Shown here: positions 7,827-18,319 of the stretch, piece by piece
How positions within the stretch are numbered: position 1 is the first letter of the stretch
How the letters are laid out: every line of letters starts with the position of its first letter
Position numbers and translations under genes: made by a program
Source of the DNA: Bin80 sp965208025
GTDB taxonomy: Bacteria; Bacteroidota; Rhodothermia; Rhodothermales; Bin80
NCBI GenBank assembly: GCA_965208025.1
Contig: OZ242302.1
Location: forward strand, 3,596,001-3,660,000
Length of the DNA stretch: 64,000 nucleotides
Direction of reading: 5' to 3'
Notes under the pieces: generated by a model
The model's input: the letters and a program-made list of their open reading frames with translations, nothing else
Told to the model about the DNA's origin: nothing
Database searches by the model: none

Positions 7827-9689
7827 TTAGTGTCCAAGGTACTGCAACTTCCGCTGAGCAGTAACATCTCCAGTGAGTTGATAGAAATAGGTACCAGTAC
7901 TCAGCCCCTCGCCAGAGAGAATGGTAGAGTACTCACCCGCTTGGTGATAGTGATCTGCCACGGTGCGAACATGTTGCCCCAGCACATTATACAATTCCAA
8001 TAGTACATGGCCGGATTTACTCACTAGATAGTGGATGGTGGTATGATGTGTGAATGGGTTAGGGTAGTTTCCCATCAGGCTGGTCTGACTGTCATCGGGG
8101 ATCTCCTCGCGATGGACAGCTGATCTCAACCGAAACTCTAACCAGTTGATTTTCGGAAATCCACTTCCAATATTCAACTTCATCACTTGGGTTCCCTCCT
8201 CTAACCAAAGACCTTCATCCCGATTAACCCTTATTGTCTGGAAATGACGTCTTTGGTTTTGGAATTCAAAAAATCCAGTTTTATCAACGCCGTCAAATTC
8301 AATAGAAAAAGAAAATATGTCTGATTGACTTTCAAGTCGTACACGGAGATCATAGATTCCTGCTGGAGCCACATCTACGGTATAACTCATCCATTCCCGC
8401 CGGGTAGTATTTCCTACATGATATCCACCGCCATCCATTCCATCAGTGGTTGCATAGATGTCAACCCCTTCTTCAAGTCGAATCGTATTCCCATCATTCG
8501 TGCGGGTTAAATCTCGATAGGCCACCCCTGAACCACCTAAATCAAAATACTCCGCTTCAATTCGTTCAAGAATGGAGTGAGGGCGGAGCAGGTAAGGGGC
8601 ATTGTTCATGCATGAACTCCCCACATCCAGTGGTACAGTTTCGGATTCCCCCCTCCATCCTCCGTCATCAATTGCAACCGCATGTAGAGTGTAACATCCC
8701 TCCGATATATTATCAATTGAAGTACTCCACTGAGCGGTTTCATCACGAATCGTTGCAACGAGACCATCCCCCTGATAGAGTTCAATCGCTTGCACTTGGC
8801 CATCAATGTCGGAGGAAGTTCCCGAAAATACAGCGGCGCCGCCGACTTCCACATCTTGAGGAACTTCTAGGGTGACCTCTGGAATACCAATATTTTGATA
8901 TACTCGGACATAGTCAACGAGCATCGTTTGGGGAAAAGCATTGTCATCAATTCCTCCAATTCCTCCCCATGTACCTCCGATGGCAATATTCAGAATCAAA
9001 TGAAAATCTCTGTCAAAGGGCCAACCCTGCCAAGATTTAAGGTTTTTATCATAGGTCCAGTATACTGTTTCATTAAGGGAGAAGTGTAATTTCTTGGGAG
9101 TCCACTCCAGTCCATAAACATGGAATCCATCGGATGGCTCGGGGAGCATTATAGAATTACCCTGTGAAGTATTATCTAAATGATTGTAAAGGTCGGTGTG
9201 AATGGTTCCATAAATTTCTCCGGGCGAATGTCCCACATGCTCCATAATATCTATTTCTCCTGTACCTGGCCATCCACCGTTTCCGTAAGGACTATTGGTC
9301 GGGAGCATCCAGATGGCGGGCCAAGTGCCTACTCCAAAGGGGAGTTGTGCCCGGACTTCAATACGCCCATAAGTCCAGTCTCCTTTTCCTTTGGTGACCA
9401 GTCTGGCAGAGGTATAGTTTCTCCCACCAAAAGTTTCTCTTCTGGCTTCAATGATTAAGTGATCCCCATCAACTCTGGCATTCTCCTCTCTGTTTTCGGT
9501 GTAGTATTGTGCTTCTTGGTTTCCCCATCCGTTCCCCCCAACATCATACGACCAACGGTTAGGATCGGGAAGACCGGTATAGTCAAATTCATCACTCCAT
9601 GCCAACTCCCATGTTGCCTGGGCCATGAGCGAGGGTGTTGCGAGTAAGCAAGAAAAAAGCAGTGCCAGTATAATAGAAGAGCGCATCAT
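7827..9689 (-). CDS. Secreted GH16 endo-beta-glucanase (laminarinase type) with CBM6 and sorting domain
   Basis: A 620-residue exported enzyme. Domain order: signal peptide (1-24), GH16 catalytic domain (about 26-266), an Ig-like domain (270-355), a CBM6-type carbohydrate-binding module (about 374-521, starting IEAEYFDLGGSGVAYRD) and a type A C-terminal sorting domain (534-620, with GNYPNPF). The GH16 active site is GEIDIMEHVG with E145 as nucleophile, D147 and E150 as acid/base. The WSDEFDY and GTWPAIWMLP motifs and the extra methionine in EIDIME fit the beta-1,3-glucanase (laminarinase) branch. It should be exported across the outer membrane and displayed or released by the type IX system. 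It lies 189 bp after the isomerase gene of the TonB operon. Substrate laminarin is an inference. Confidence 0.9.
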   Translation of the reverse strand: MMRSSIILALLFSCLLATPSLMAQATWELAWSDEFDYTGLPDPNRWSYDVGGNGWGNQEAQYYTENREENARVDGDHLIIEARRETFGGRNYTSARLVTKGKGDWTYGRIEVRAQLPFGVGTWPAIWMLPTNSPYGNGGWPGTGEIDIMEHVGHSPGEIYGTIHTDLYNHLDNTSQGNSIMLPEPSDGFHVYGLEWTPKKLHFSLNETVYWTYDKNLKSWQGWPFDRDFHLILNIAIGGTWGGIGGIDDNAFPQTMLVDYVRVYQNIGIPEVTLEVPQDVEVGGAAVFSGTSSDIDGQVQAIELYQGDGLVATIRDETAQWSTSIDNISEGCYTLHAVAIDDGGWRGESETVPLDVGSSCMNNAPYLLRPHSILERIEAEYFDLGGSGVAYRDLTRTNDGNTIRLEEGVDIYATTDGMDGGGYHVGNTTRREWMSYTVDVAPAGIYDLRVRLESQSDIFSFSIEFDGVDKTGFFEFQNQRRHFQTIRVNRDEGLWLEEGTQVMKLNIGSGFPKINWLEFRLRSAVHREEIPDDSQTSLMGNYPNPFTHHTTIHYLVSKSGHVLLELYNVLGQHVRTVADHYHQAGEYSTILSGEGLSTGTYFYQLTGDVTAQRKLQYLGH

Positions 9690-9878
9690 GGAGATCGTTA
9701 ATTAATAATATTGGAAGAGAGTGGTACTCATAATTTGTGTGCTACTAACCTAAAATATAATATAGAAAACCTGCGCAAATACCAAACCAATTGATGTGAA
9801 GAAATGTTCTTCATCAGGTAGGATTGACAAGAATTTTGTTCAGGGTTAATAGTAATATAAATAGAAAGGACAGACTGA

Positions 9879-11135
9879 TTAATCAACCATAATTTCATGG
9901 AAGCGTGTTGAGTCCACACGGATGGATGCAATGGAGCGTAGAGCATCAACAAACGAACTATCAGTTTCAAGTGATTTGACTGAATGCGCCAAGTATGCTC
10001 TCGTTGAAATTTCTACCTCTTCGCGAACAACTTCATCGTTTCCTAAACCAAGATCTGACGCAGCCATTGCAAGTGCTTCGTTGCGGATGGCACGTCCTAA
10101 TGATGCAGCCGGGTTGGAAGTTGCCTCAGAAACCGGAAGATCTGGAAACCAAAAGAAATAGTCTTTCCCAGTAAATGTATGAGAGGCCTCGTTCATTGTA
10201 AATGTCGCGAGAGGGGTGGTAGGCGTAAGCGTAAGGGGAGGAGTATCAAAGTTTGTGTCCAGAGTAATTGATGAGCCTGTAAGGCGCCCAAGAGCAGAAT
10301 GCAGGGATCGTACTCCTTCGGGGATGACCTGTACGTTCCGTTCTTCCATGAAGGATCGAATAAAATAATCCCCTTCAAGTCTTCTCTTGCGGACTCGGAG
10401 GAGGCTTGAAATTCCTGATTTTCTATTTTGAAACTCTGATTCGGATAGAATTGGGGTTTGGATTCGATCTACCACTTGAATGATATGCCATCCTGCCCGA
10501 CTCTTTATCGGACTCGAAAAACGTCCCACCTCTAATTCAAAGGCGGCTTCAGCAATCGCGTCATCCACTTGAAAGTAGCGGATTTCTCCAAGCCATCCTG
10601 CGGTAGAATCAAATGATTCGGTATTAAATGATCGCTGAGCTTCATCAAGGAATGAGTGGCCGTCTTCTAGCCGAACATGAGCGGTGCGGGCATCGGTTTC
10701 GTTACGAAAGAAGAGATGACGTGCAATCACGGGTTGCTTATATCTTGCGAATGCCTGACGAATTTCTGTTTCTTCCAGTGGAGGTAGCTGATTCAGGAAT
10801 TCAATCTCATAGAACCGACCACCCATTGCACTCTTGAAGGCAAGTTCTTTAAGTTCGGAGAGCAGTGAATCCGAGTCCAGATTTCTACGGAGAGCTTCCC
10901 CATACCAAAGATGATCTTCAATGAGTTGCTCCAAGTGGGTATAACGGGCTTCGGGAGTGTCATTCACACCGCTCCGGATCAAGAATTGTACATACGAGCG
11001 TTCAAAATCCCTGACGGTCACGGAATGCCCGTTAATATCAGCCAACACGAATTCCTGCTGTGATAGAGAGTTTGAGCACCCTGCAAGGAAAAAGAGAAGT
11101 GGGGCAAGAAAAATCCAGAAGTTAGAAGTACACAC
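9879..11135 (-). CDS. Parvulin-type peptidyl-prolyl isomerase lipoprotein (SurA/PpiC-like)
   Basis: About 418 residues. A lipoprotein signal (FLAPLLFFLAGCS) anchors it in an envelope membrane. An N-terminal SurA-like helical region is followed by one PpiC rotamase domain (about residues 140-250 of the mature protein: ARHLFFRNETDARTAHVRLE, then STAGWLGEIRYFQVDDAIAE and SPIKSRAGWHIIQVVDR). The last ~160 residues have no obvious domain. Such proteins assist folding of outer-membrane or secreted proteins. The frame opens at 11222, but the GTG at 11135 fits the signal peptide and gives a 14-bp overlap with the upstream PorV-like gene. The context suggests a chaperone dedicated to products of the same operon. 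Confidence 0.75.
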   Translation of the reverse strand: MCTSNFWIFLAPLLFFLAGCSNSLSQQEFVLADINGHSVTVRDFERSYVQFLIRSGVNDTPEARYTHLEQLIEDHLWYGEALRRNLDSDSLLSELKELAFKSAMGGRFYEIEFLNQLPPLEETEIRQAFARYKQPVIARHLFFRNETDARTAHVRLEDGHSFLDEAQRSFNTESFDSTAGWLGEIRYFQVDDAIAEAAFELEVGRFSSPIKSRAGWHIIQVVDRIQTPILSESEFQNRKSGISSLLRVRKRRLEGDYFIRSFMEERNVQVIPEGVRSLHSALGRLTGSSITLDTNFDTPPLTLTPTTPLATFTMNEASHTFTGKDYFFWFPDLPVSEATSNPAASLGRAIRNEALAMAASDLGLGNDEVVREEVEISTRAYLAHSVKSLETDSSFVDALRSIASIRVDSTRFHEIMVD

Positions 11136-12177
11136 GAAAATCCACCACCTGCGTTTGTCCAAGAAGTTCAAATGGCGTATACGCGTAATCAAATCCCAAA
11201 CGAGAGCCAAAAGCTCGCACATCTATTCCAGCCCCAAAGGTTAAATGACTGTCTACGTTGTCAATAAATAAGTCCTTGTATCCAGCGCGAAGATCAAAGT
11301 TGAAGGTTCGATTGTGGATCCGTAATTGAGCGCCCACATCACTATTTAGGCTGTTGTCATTACTTTGCTGTATGTCTGCCAAGGCAGATAGCTCTGTCAT
11401 TCCTGCCTGTACAACTGGCACGGCAATGCCAAACTTGAATGAAAGCGGTAAATCCCAGGAATCCATCTCAATTCGGGCAGGAATATTGGGATTATTACCG
11501 CTGGTTGTTTCATCTACATCAACGAAAACAATGCTGTTCACCCCGGACATCTGCAATTTGCCTCCGAAATTTTGGATTGAAGCGGCGAGGGTAAGGCCAC
11601 GCAGATATTCGGACTTAAAAACGAATCCAATATCAAAGCCGATGGTGCTAGCTGTCATATCCCGAATCTGTTGACGCACATGTTTGGCGGTGGCACCAAA
11701 ATAGAAAGAGTTGGTCAACGGCTGAGCGTAACTCAGTCCGATACTAAAATCATTCGCACGGAAAGTTTCGCCAGATCCCTCGGGGAATGCAATCGTTCGG
11801 ACGACCATATCTCCATAATTCACTCCTGCCACACTAAGCCCCAAAACACGATTGCCATAGACAGGAATAACCACGGAGGCAGCGTTGTAGTTAATGTCCG
11901 CCAGCCACTGGGAGTACGTCAGAAATACGCTGCCACCCGAGTTATTATCATAGGATCGCGCAGCTCCTGCGGGGTTCCAGAAGAGCGCATCAGCACCCGT
12001 TGCAAGGGCAGTGTATGCATGACCAAGTGCTTGCCCCCGCGCCCCGGTTCCAATCGTGAGAAAACTGGCAGCGGTGGTTCCTGTACGGCTTTGTGCAAAA
12101 ATTTCCGCCGAACCGCAAACGAGAACCGCAAACAGTAGTGCAATGCGAAAAGCAAATTTAAGTGATGGATCGATCAT
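11122..12177 (-). CDS. PorV/PorQ family outer-membrane barrel protein
   Basis: A 351-residue exported protein: signal peptide ending near AEIFAQ, then the family hallmark SFLTIGTGARGQALGHAYTA and GADALFWNPAGAA. The rest alternates aromatic and polar residues as in FadL-like beta barrels and ends with an aromatic residue (VDFRVYF), as expected for outer-membrane insertion. In Porphyromonas, PorV is the shuttle protein of the type IX secretion system and carries cargo to the attachment complex; PorQ-type paralogues are widespread. The start overlaps the stop of the upstream gene by 4 nt (ATGA). The conserved operon with a large surface protein and a TonB receptor suggests a dedicated partner rather than the core PorV. 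Confidence 0.85.
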   Translation of the reverse strand: MIDPSLKFAFRIALLFAVLVCGSAEIFAQSRTGTTAASFLTIGTGARGQALGHAYTALATGADALFWNPAGAARSYDNNSGGSVFLTYSQWLADINYNAASVVIPVYGNRVLGLSVAGVNYGDMVVRTIAFPEGSGETFRANDFSIGLSYAQPLTNSFYFGATAKHVRQQIRDMTASTIGFDIGFVFKSEYLRGLTLAASIQNFGGKLQMSGVNSIVFVDVDETTSGNNPNIPARIEMDSWDLPLSFKFGIAVPVVQAGMTELSALADIQQSNDNSLNSDVGAQLRIHNRTFNFDLRAGYKDLFIDNVDSHLTFGAGIDVRAFGSRLGFDYAYTPFELLGQTQVVDFRVYF

Positions 12178-15100
12178 TTGACCAAGGCAAATTTACCTAC
12201 ATGCTCGCCAATACCAGGAGCTTCTACATGGAATACATACACACCAAATGCAATATCCTGCTGTTCTTCGGTTCGGAGATCCCACCATTGTGAACCATCA
12301 CTTGTCACGCTGTCATGATTCAGTGTTCGGATGAGTTCCCCTCGGATATTGAAGATACGGATGGTACACTGGGGAGGGAGATTGATAAATTGGACGCGCC
12401 GCTCTCCTCGGCCTTCAATCTGGCTCCTTGGTTCAAATGAAGAAGTGCCAACATAAGGATTCGGAACAACAGCAATTTGATCTAACTCATTACGGGCTTG
12501 ATCAGAATCAATAAATGAAGAACGTAAGGTGAACTGAAAAAAGTCTCCCGTAGCAAATGGTTTTTTGCTGGAGATGTGAAAGGAGTTGCCAGAAGAAGGG
12601 GGAGTAGAATTTCCGCTGCCATCAGCGTCAAATTTGATCCGATAGCGAAAACGCCAACCGCCTCTACCACCTGGTCGCTCAGCAATGATTGCTTCATCAC
12701 CAGCATCAAAGGTGCGGTTTTCATTCTTGTCCAGCATGAAGAGCTCCGCGGGTGTATTTTTGGTCGTATTGATGACGAATATCGGAACTTCCTCACGCAA
12801 ATATCCAAAAAATCGCGGAGAGCGATAGAGTGAGTCATCGGGAGATACCCAAGTGATCCTGTAGTCATCTGGTGAAGCACGAAATGCGGATGTTGTATCT
12901 CGGTCTACAGAGGCAATCCAATTTGTGGTATACCCGTCAAGGGATCGAGGATCAAGATCGTAGATCTCATTTTGGGTTCCTTCATTTGCAAGGTAGCCTG
13001 TACGCAGGAGATCTATTTCACATCCGATGGGAGATGGACAGTCAACATTGTCAACCTCAATAATGAATCCAGAGGTTGGTGGAGTAGACTCGACAAGTGG
13101 AGAAGGGGCAATGAGCGTTTCCCCACTCACAATATTTACGATTTCATACGCATTGGTTTGATACAGATCAGAAGTCTCCGAAATCGGTTCGCTAAAGAAG
13201 GTGATTCTATATATTCCCTCAAAATCGGCTTGCTCTTCCTGAATTACGCGCACCGAGATGGATCCAGATCCGCTCCCTTCCGTAACGCGGCTCAGATCTT
13301 CATTTGCACCACCTTCAACAAATCCAACAGGTGCGGATCTAGGAGTCACCGCCGCTGCGTTCTGAGAGAATCCGGTCAATCGTCCAGCTTGATTCACACT
13401 AATGTTAAATGAATTTTCTTGGGGATCAATGGATTCCTTCGTTGGATCATCGGGATCACGAAGCCCACGGTCGTAGGCAACCAAGGCATAGTAGTAGGTG
13501 ATTCCATTGGTTACTTCCTCATCAATGTAGTAAAACTCAAGACCAGAGTTATCTCCCAAATAGTAAACTGCTTCACCCTCCAATACCGTGATAGATCCTG
13601 CAATGTTATTATCCAGATCCCACTGCGCAATCGGCTTAAAAAAAGTGGCAACCCCATCAACATTCGTGATCGTCCGTGCATCAAAAAGTAGAGGATCCGT
13701 ACCTTTGTAGAGCTTGAAACCCTCAAAATCAAATTCTTGGGTAAAGCGATCAAAACTTCGCACGGCAACGGTATCCCAACTCAATACTACCCGCCCATCT
13801 CCAGGGATTGCGGTCAATGATGGTAAAAAAGGAGGCTGGGCAAAGTTGTAGTCCGCATTAAAAATATTCTGGGCTGTACGGCGATTTTTGAAAAAGTCCC
13901 GCTCATCCTCTCCGAAAATCCAGGCGGTTGAGAAAAAGTTGGTCCCTTCTGGTTCGAGTCCAACAGGACCGGAGGAGAAGAGAATGAATGGTTCAAGATC
14001 AGCCTTGAAGGCTTCGGGTTTTGTGCCAAGGGGGAACTGGGCAAAATTGATGATTCGATCCCACATCCAAGCATCCTCTCGAAGATTATCACCACTTTCA
14101 TAAAATGGCCTTGTCTGCAGATCAAATCCTGTAAGCCCCACTTGATCGGATTCGTCAATATCTAACTCGTCAAAATTCGGCTCTCCAGGAGTAGGAATTC
14201 CATCCGCCTCTCCATCATCTGGGCCTGGGTATCCCAGATCAAAAGGTCCTTGGCCATCCCGTCCAACATCATTATTCAGCGCTTCACCAGGATCCAGTAT
14301 CCCGTTTCCATTGTCATCCGAAAACCCAACCCAGTCTAAATTTTCATCTCCAGTCCACCAACGTCCAGCAAGATACGCCGGGCGTGATTCAATGGGGCCA
14401 TAGTAGGCTTCAAAATTTCCCAAGTCATACCTTGAACCAGCAGCGATCAGAATTTGCTGTTGTCCTTCTACAAGAAAACCCATCCCGCCAAATCGGGATT
14501 CATCGGTCATGCCATCTTCATCATTGTCTTCTCCATCACTTGGGCGGGCAGGGCTCTCAAGGAAAGCAAAGCCAGTATATCCCAGGGGGTAATTTCCCCC
14601 AGTAGGGCGAGTCCCTATCCCATCTTGATCCCAGCCGTAGGCCACATCTTGTTGGGGATCAAACGCAGCATTTTCGTCTCCTTCCTCATTCCCCAATCCA
14701 TAGTCCATGATCTGTCCCAAATACAAATCAGAGTGTGTCTTATCGGTGACATTGGTAATACGGTACAGAATAAACATCAGATCCTCGGCGAGGACATTGG
14801 CCCACTGAAATAGACGAACTTGTGCTTGCAGTCCCATGCCCCCAATGGTTGAATCTTCACTACTGGCATAGTAAACACCGTACTCGCTGTTCGGTCTTTG
14901 CGCCTCAGGATCAAGGGCATATTCCATGTCGGTAAAGTCATCCATCACATAGAAGCTCTCTAAGTCTGCATTGAAAACACCACGACCAAAAAACCCATTC
15001 CAATTTCCAGGCCAGCCAGGATCATCAGGATTATTGAGGCGATCAGGCCAGAAGTCTGGCCAAGAATTGGGATCATCACTGAGTGCTGGGGTAGGGGTTC

Positions 15101-15554
15101 GCTGCCCCGTGATTGGATCGAGTCGGTTCGCATTCAAGAATCCAGGTAGGGGTGTCCATCCCCACAATGATCCATCAGGACTTAATCGCTTTCCAAAATC
15201 TCTATAGGTCAGAATAACCGGATTCAGGAGGGTATCTTCGGAGGCATTTGGAAAAAATTCTTGCCATTTCATGCGTTCACCAGGGACTTGCCCTGCCACC
15301 ATGATTCCAACCCCATCAATATGGCGACCACCAATCCCACGAGGCCAAATTCCCCAGGGGAGATCATTCCATCGTGCAAGTTCGCCGTGATTGCGAAAAT
15401 TGGTTTCGATCAGATTTCCATCCATTACTCCACGAGCAATCAGTGTCTCATCTCCCCGAAGATCGATTGAGATATTTTGTGCAGACAAGGCTTTTGGCAG
15501 TGGAAAGAGGATGCCAAGAACCAAGAATAAACGGAGGATAGTTGAATCCCACAT
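12174..15554 (-). CDS. Large exported surface protein with C-terminal FlgD/sorting-like domain
   Basis: 1126 residues, signal peptide ending at ALSAQ. No enzymatic domain is recognised. The middle contains several acidic, calcium-binding-like loops (DNDEDGMTDE, DDNGNGILDPGE) and an Fn3-like segment (PSLTAIPGDGRVVLSWDTVA, then GFKLYKGTD, YYALVAYDRG). The C-terminus (about 1035-1126: VVPNPYVGTSSF, IRIFNIRGELIRTL, GVYVFHVEAP) matches the FlgD-Ig/type IX-like terminal module. Proteins of this build occur next to TonB receptors and PorV-like proteins in Rhodothermota and related phyla and are usually annotated hypothetical. Its start ATG overlaps the TonB receptor stop by one base (TAATG), so translation is probably coupled. 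Function unknown; a surface-exposed partner of the receptor is inferred. Confidence 0.7.
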   Translation of the reverse strand: MWDSTILRLFLVLGILFPLPKALSAQNISIDLRGDETLIARGVMDGNLIETNFRNHGELARWNDLPWGIWPRGIGGRHIDGVGIMVAGQVPGERMKWQEFFPNASEDTLLNPVILTYRDFGKRLSPDGSLWGWTPLPGFLNANRLDPITGQRTPTPALSDDPNSWPDFWPDRLNNPDDPGWPGNWNGFFGRGVFNADLESFYVMDDFTDMEYALDPEAQRPNSEYGVYYASSEDSTIGGMGLQAQVRLFQWANVLAEDLMFILYRITNVTDKTHSDLYLGQIMDYGLGNEEGDENAAFDPQQDVAYGWDQDGIGTRPTGGNYPLGYTGFAFLESPARPSDGEDNDEDGMTDESRFGGMGFLVEGQQQILIAAGSRYDLGNFEAYYGPIESRPAYLAGRWWTGDENLDWVGFSDDNGNGILDPGEALNNDVGRDGQGPFDLGYPGPDDGEADGIPTPGEPNFDELDIDESDQVGLTGFDLQTRPFYESGDNLREDAWMWDRIINFAQFPLGTKPEAFKADLEPFILFSSGPVGLEPEGTNFFSTAWIFGEDERDFFKNRRTAQNIFNADYNFAQPPFLPSLTAIPGDGRVVLSWDTVAVRSFDRFTQEFDFEGFKLYKGTDPLLFDARTITNVDGVATFFKPIAQWDLDNNIAGSITVLEGEAVYYLGDNSGLEFYYIDEEVTNGITYYYALVAYDRGLRDPDDPTKESIDPQENSFNISVNQAGRLTGFSQNAAAVTPRSAPVGFVEGGANEDLSRVTEGSGSGSISVRVIQEEQADFEGIYRITFFSEPISETSDLYQTNAYEIVNIVSGETLIAPSPLVESTPPTSGFIIEVDNVDCPSPIGCEIDLLRTGYLANEGTQNEIYDLDPRSLDGYTTNWIASVDRDTTSAFRASPDDYRITWVSPDDSLYRSPRFFGYLREEVPIFVINTTKNTPAELFMLDKNENRTFDAGDEAIIAERPGGRGGWRFRYRIKFDADGSGNSTPPSSGNSFHISSKKPFATGDFFQFTLRSSFIDSDQARNELDQIAVVPNPYVGTSSFEPRSQIEGRGERRVQFINLPPQCTIRIFNIRGELIRTLNHDSVTSDGSQWWDLRTEEQQDIAFGVYVFHVEAPGIGEHVGKFALVK

Positions 15555-18319
15555 TAGAAGCGGTAGTTGAGACCAATACTAACTTTTCGGGGCGCACCAA
15601 AATTTTCTTGACGATAGTAGAATTCGTCTAAACTATTCAGTCCTCCAACTTGCGCACCTGTTCGTCGGAACAATTCCAAGGTAACCGATTCATCCGCTCG
15701 ACCAGTATCTTCATAAACACCTACCTCCTGAACCGTATCAAAGAGATTTTGGGCTTGCAGGAATAACTGGAGATTTGGACGAATTCCAGGGATCCTATAG
15801 TACATGCGGAGGTCTGTTCCGAAGATAAGGGGTTTCGTTGCGTTATTCTTCTTCACTGAACGGATAAATTCTCGCACCGTCGTGTAAGGTGTACCACTTT
15901 GCAGACGATTGATAACGGTGAGGGACAAGCCATTGAATGGTTCAAAGGTGATCGTATTGTTCAAAACATGTCTACGATCCCAATCCAGTCTCACCAAAGA
16001 GAGAATTTCGTCCAGTCCGGCTTGTTGTCGACCAAAAGCTTCGCCCGGGCTGGACGACGTTCCTTCTGCAAACTGCAATGTATAATCAATCGTCCAACTT
16101 AATGTCCCTCCAGGTCGCTGGAAAAGTGACAATGTTAAGCCTCGAATTGTCCCGTAATCTCGATTGATCCACCGGATCACAAAATCCCCTTGGGGAGTAC
16201 GGGAAATTTCCTGCCCGGTCAAGTTGCGAACATCCTTGGAAAAGACAGTGATTTCCATTCCAAGACGGTCGGTAAAGCCCTGTTGTAACCCGACCTCAAA
16301 GGAAAGAGTACGTTCAGGGTTGATTCCGGGGTTTCCAAATGAGTTTGACAATGAAGCAGGATTGATCTCGTACTCGGGATTCGTATAGAGTAGCCCGAAG
16401 GATGGGATTTGGAAGAATAGCCCTGCGGAGAAGCGCATGACACCAGTTTCCGAGATGGGGAACGCTACGCCCAGGCGAGGACTCAGCTGCATATCAATTT
16501 TTGCAGGTTCACGGTTTGAAAGGGTGTTTTCGGGGTTATTCGGATCGGGAATCTCTTCAAGTTGGCCTTGTCCCCAGTCAATAGGAGTCAGATAGTCAGG
16601 ATCGAAGTAATCAAAACGCATTCCAGCATTGACAATGAGCCCAGTAAACTCCATTTTATCTTGGATATAGGCTGACACCTCAACAGGTTTTGCCTGCAAT
16701 CGATTATCAGAAAACTGATCGGGAGAGGGTTGAGGTAGGTTTCCAGTCCTGAATGAACGTTCAATTCCAAAGTCCCTGTTGTCAAGGGAGTGGAGCCTAG
16801 CTTGTAGGCCAACTTTCATCAAATGGACACGATCCAGTTGATGAGAATAATCAGCAACAAGGGTATGAGTAGCCGTGAGTTGGTCGCTATTAAACAGGTC
16901 GTTACCTGCGACGGCGAAAGCATTTGCCCCCTGTAAAAACCCAAAATCACTACTCACATGACGTTCATCAAAGGGAGACTCGTACAGATACACATCCGTT
17001 TTATCATGCAGGTAGCTATACGATAAATTAGCGAACGCACTACTTCCGATCGTATACCGAAGGCCAAGAATATGTGTCTGGTTAAAAAAGTGGACGGTAT
17101 TAATTCCGTTCGGAGTATACTTTCGGAAGTGATTATAGGGTTGGAATGTACCAGATTGAAGAAATATATTGTAATCCAGATTCATGCGAGATGTAATGGA
17201 GTAGCCAATAGTAGCGTTTACAGAAAGACGATCCGTACGATTCCGAGGGACAAAGTCCCCACTTCCTGAGGATTCAATAGTCCAGAAATCCCGAGATAAA
17301 CCAGTATTCAGATTCTGAGATGAATCGGATGGGGCAAATAGATCACGTCCGATGAAGTGAGAGTTATCCTGGAGAAAGCGAACCGTAGCCTGAAGCCCAA
17401 GCCGCTCACGAATTAGAGGTCCACCAAGGGACGCCTGTACATCCAGTAGGTTGGGGAGACTGCCAGCATTCGCGTACGAAATCGTATCGGGAGTGAAATC
17501 TGAGAAAGACAGAGCAGTGCCAGCATCTGTAGTTCGACTGATAAACTCCAACTCTCTATTACTTGCAAGAGCACCAGTATAGGCAAGGAGAGACCCGCTC
17601 CATTGATCAGGTACGTCTTTGGTAACAATATTCACAACCCCACTGGTTGCCTGTCCGTATTCCGCGTTAAATACACCACTGATGACTTCCAGACTAGCTA
17701 CCATATTTTGCTCTATATCAAATGCGGCATCTTTGCTGAATGCATTGGTAATCGGGACACCGTTGACCAGATAGGTGACTTCACCAGTTCGTCCTCCCCG
17801 AAAGTGTCCATCTACAACACCAGCTTGTAGGTTGATTGCGTCCTGCACATTGGTAACGGGTAATACTTCAAGTTGCTCGGCATCAATCACGGAGGTTGTC
17901 GTCGTACGGTCCAACTCTACGATGGGTCGTTCGGCTACTATTACAACCTCTTCACCCTCAATCGTCTCCTCTGGCAATTCAAAATTGACAGTGGATGTTT
18001 GGTCTTGGACTACGCGAACATTTTGGACGGTAACTGTAGCGAAGCCAACAAAGGATGCTTGAAGGGTGTATGTTTCAGGAGGGACGTTCAGAATAAAATA
18101 ATATCCCTCAACATCAGTCACCCCGCCTATTGAGGTTCCGGAGATGACGACATTCACGCCAGGTAAAGGAAGCCCCGTTCCAGCTTCTAAGACTCTTCCT
18201 GAGACCTTTCCAGTGGGGCCCGTGGTGGGGCGGGCAGAGAGTCTGTCCGCCCCACCGATCAGAAGCATAAATAGGATAATGAACAATCCAAATCGTTTAT
18301 ACTCCCCAAAAATGTCCAT
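15554..18319 (-). CDS. TonB-dependent outer-membrane receptor (carboxypeptidase-regulatory-like N-domain)
   Basis: 921 residues. After a signal peptide comes a CarboxypepD_reg-like domain (about 37-115: GKVSGRVLEAGTGLPLPGVN), then the plug (about 125-235, with LVNGVPITNAF and VFNAEYGQATSGVVNIVTKD) and a 22-strand type barrel ending in YRF. It is not of the SusC length class and has no SusD partner beside it; instead it sits between two large secreted proteins. It should take up an oligosaccharide or other large ligand with TonB energy. Both ends overlap neighbours by one base (TAATG), showing a tightly coupled operon. Substrate inferred to be carbohydrate from the neighbouring carbohydrate-binding protein and GH16 enzyme. 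Confidence 0.9.
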   Translation of the reverse strand: MDIFGEYKRFGLFIILFMLLIGGADRLSARPTTGPTGKVSGRVLEAGTGLPLPGVNVVISGTSIGGVTDVEGYYFILNVPPETYTLQASFVGFATVTVQNVRVVQDQTSTVNFELPEETIEGEEVVIVAERPIVELDRTTTTSVIDAEQLEVLPVTNVQDAINLQAGVVDGHFRGGRTGEVTYLVNGVPITNAFSKDAAFDIEQNMVASLEVISGVFNAEYGQATSGVVNIVTKDVPDQWSGSLLAYTGALASNRELEFISRTTDAGTALSFSDFTPDTISYANAGSLPNLLDVQASLGGPLIRERLGLQATVRFLQDNSHFIGRDLFAPSDSSQNLNTGLSRDFWTIESSGSGDFVPRNRTDRLSVNATIGYSITSRMNLDYNIFLQSGTFQPYNHFRKYTPNGINTVHFFNQTHILGLRYTIGSSAFANLSYSYLHDKTDVYLYESPFDERHVSSDFGFLQGANAFAVAGNDLFNSDQLTATHTLVADYSHQLDRVHLMKVGLQARLHSLDNRDFGIERSFRTGNLPQPSPDQFSDNRLQAKPVEVSAYIQDKMEFTGLIVNAGMRFDYFDPDYLTPIDWGQGQLEEIPDPNNPENTLSNREPAKIDMQLSPRLGVAFPISETGVMRFSAGLFFQIPSFGLLYTNPEYEINPASLSNSFGNPGINPERTLSFEVGLQQGFTDRLGMEITVFSKDVRNLTGQEISRTPQGDFVIRWINRDYGTIRGLTLSLFQRPGGTLSWTIDYTLQFAEGTSSSPGEAFGRQQAGLDEILSLVRLDWDRRHVLNNTITFEPFNGLSLTVINRLQSGTPYTTVREFIRSVKKNNATKPLIFGTDLRMYYRIPGIRPNLQLFLQAQNLFDTVQEVGVYEDTGRADESVTLELFRRTGAQVGGLNSLDEFYYRQENFGAPRKVSIGLNYRF

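Noticed and set aside
11671..12138. Plus-strand frame of 155 codons
   Set aside because: Antisense to the PorV/PorQ-like gene and without protein-like features.
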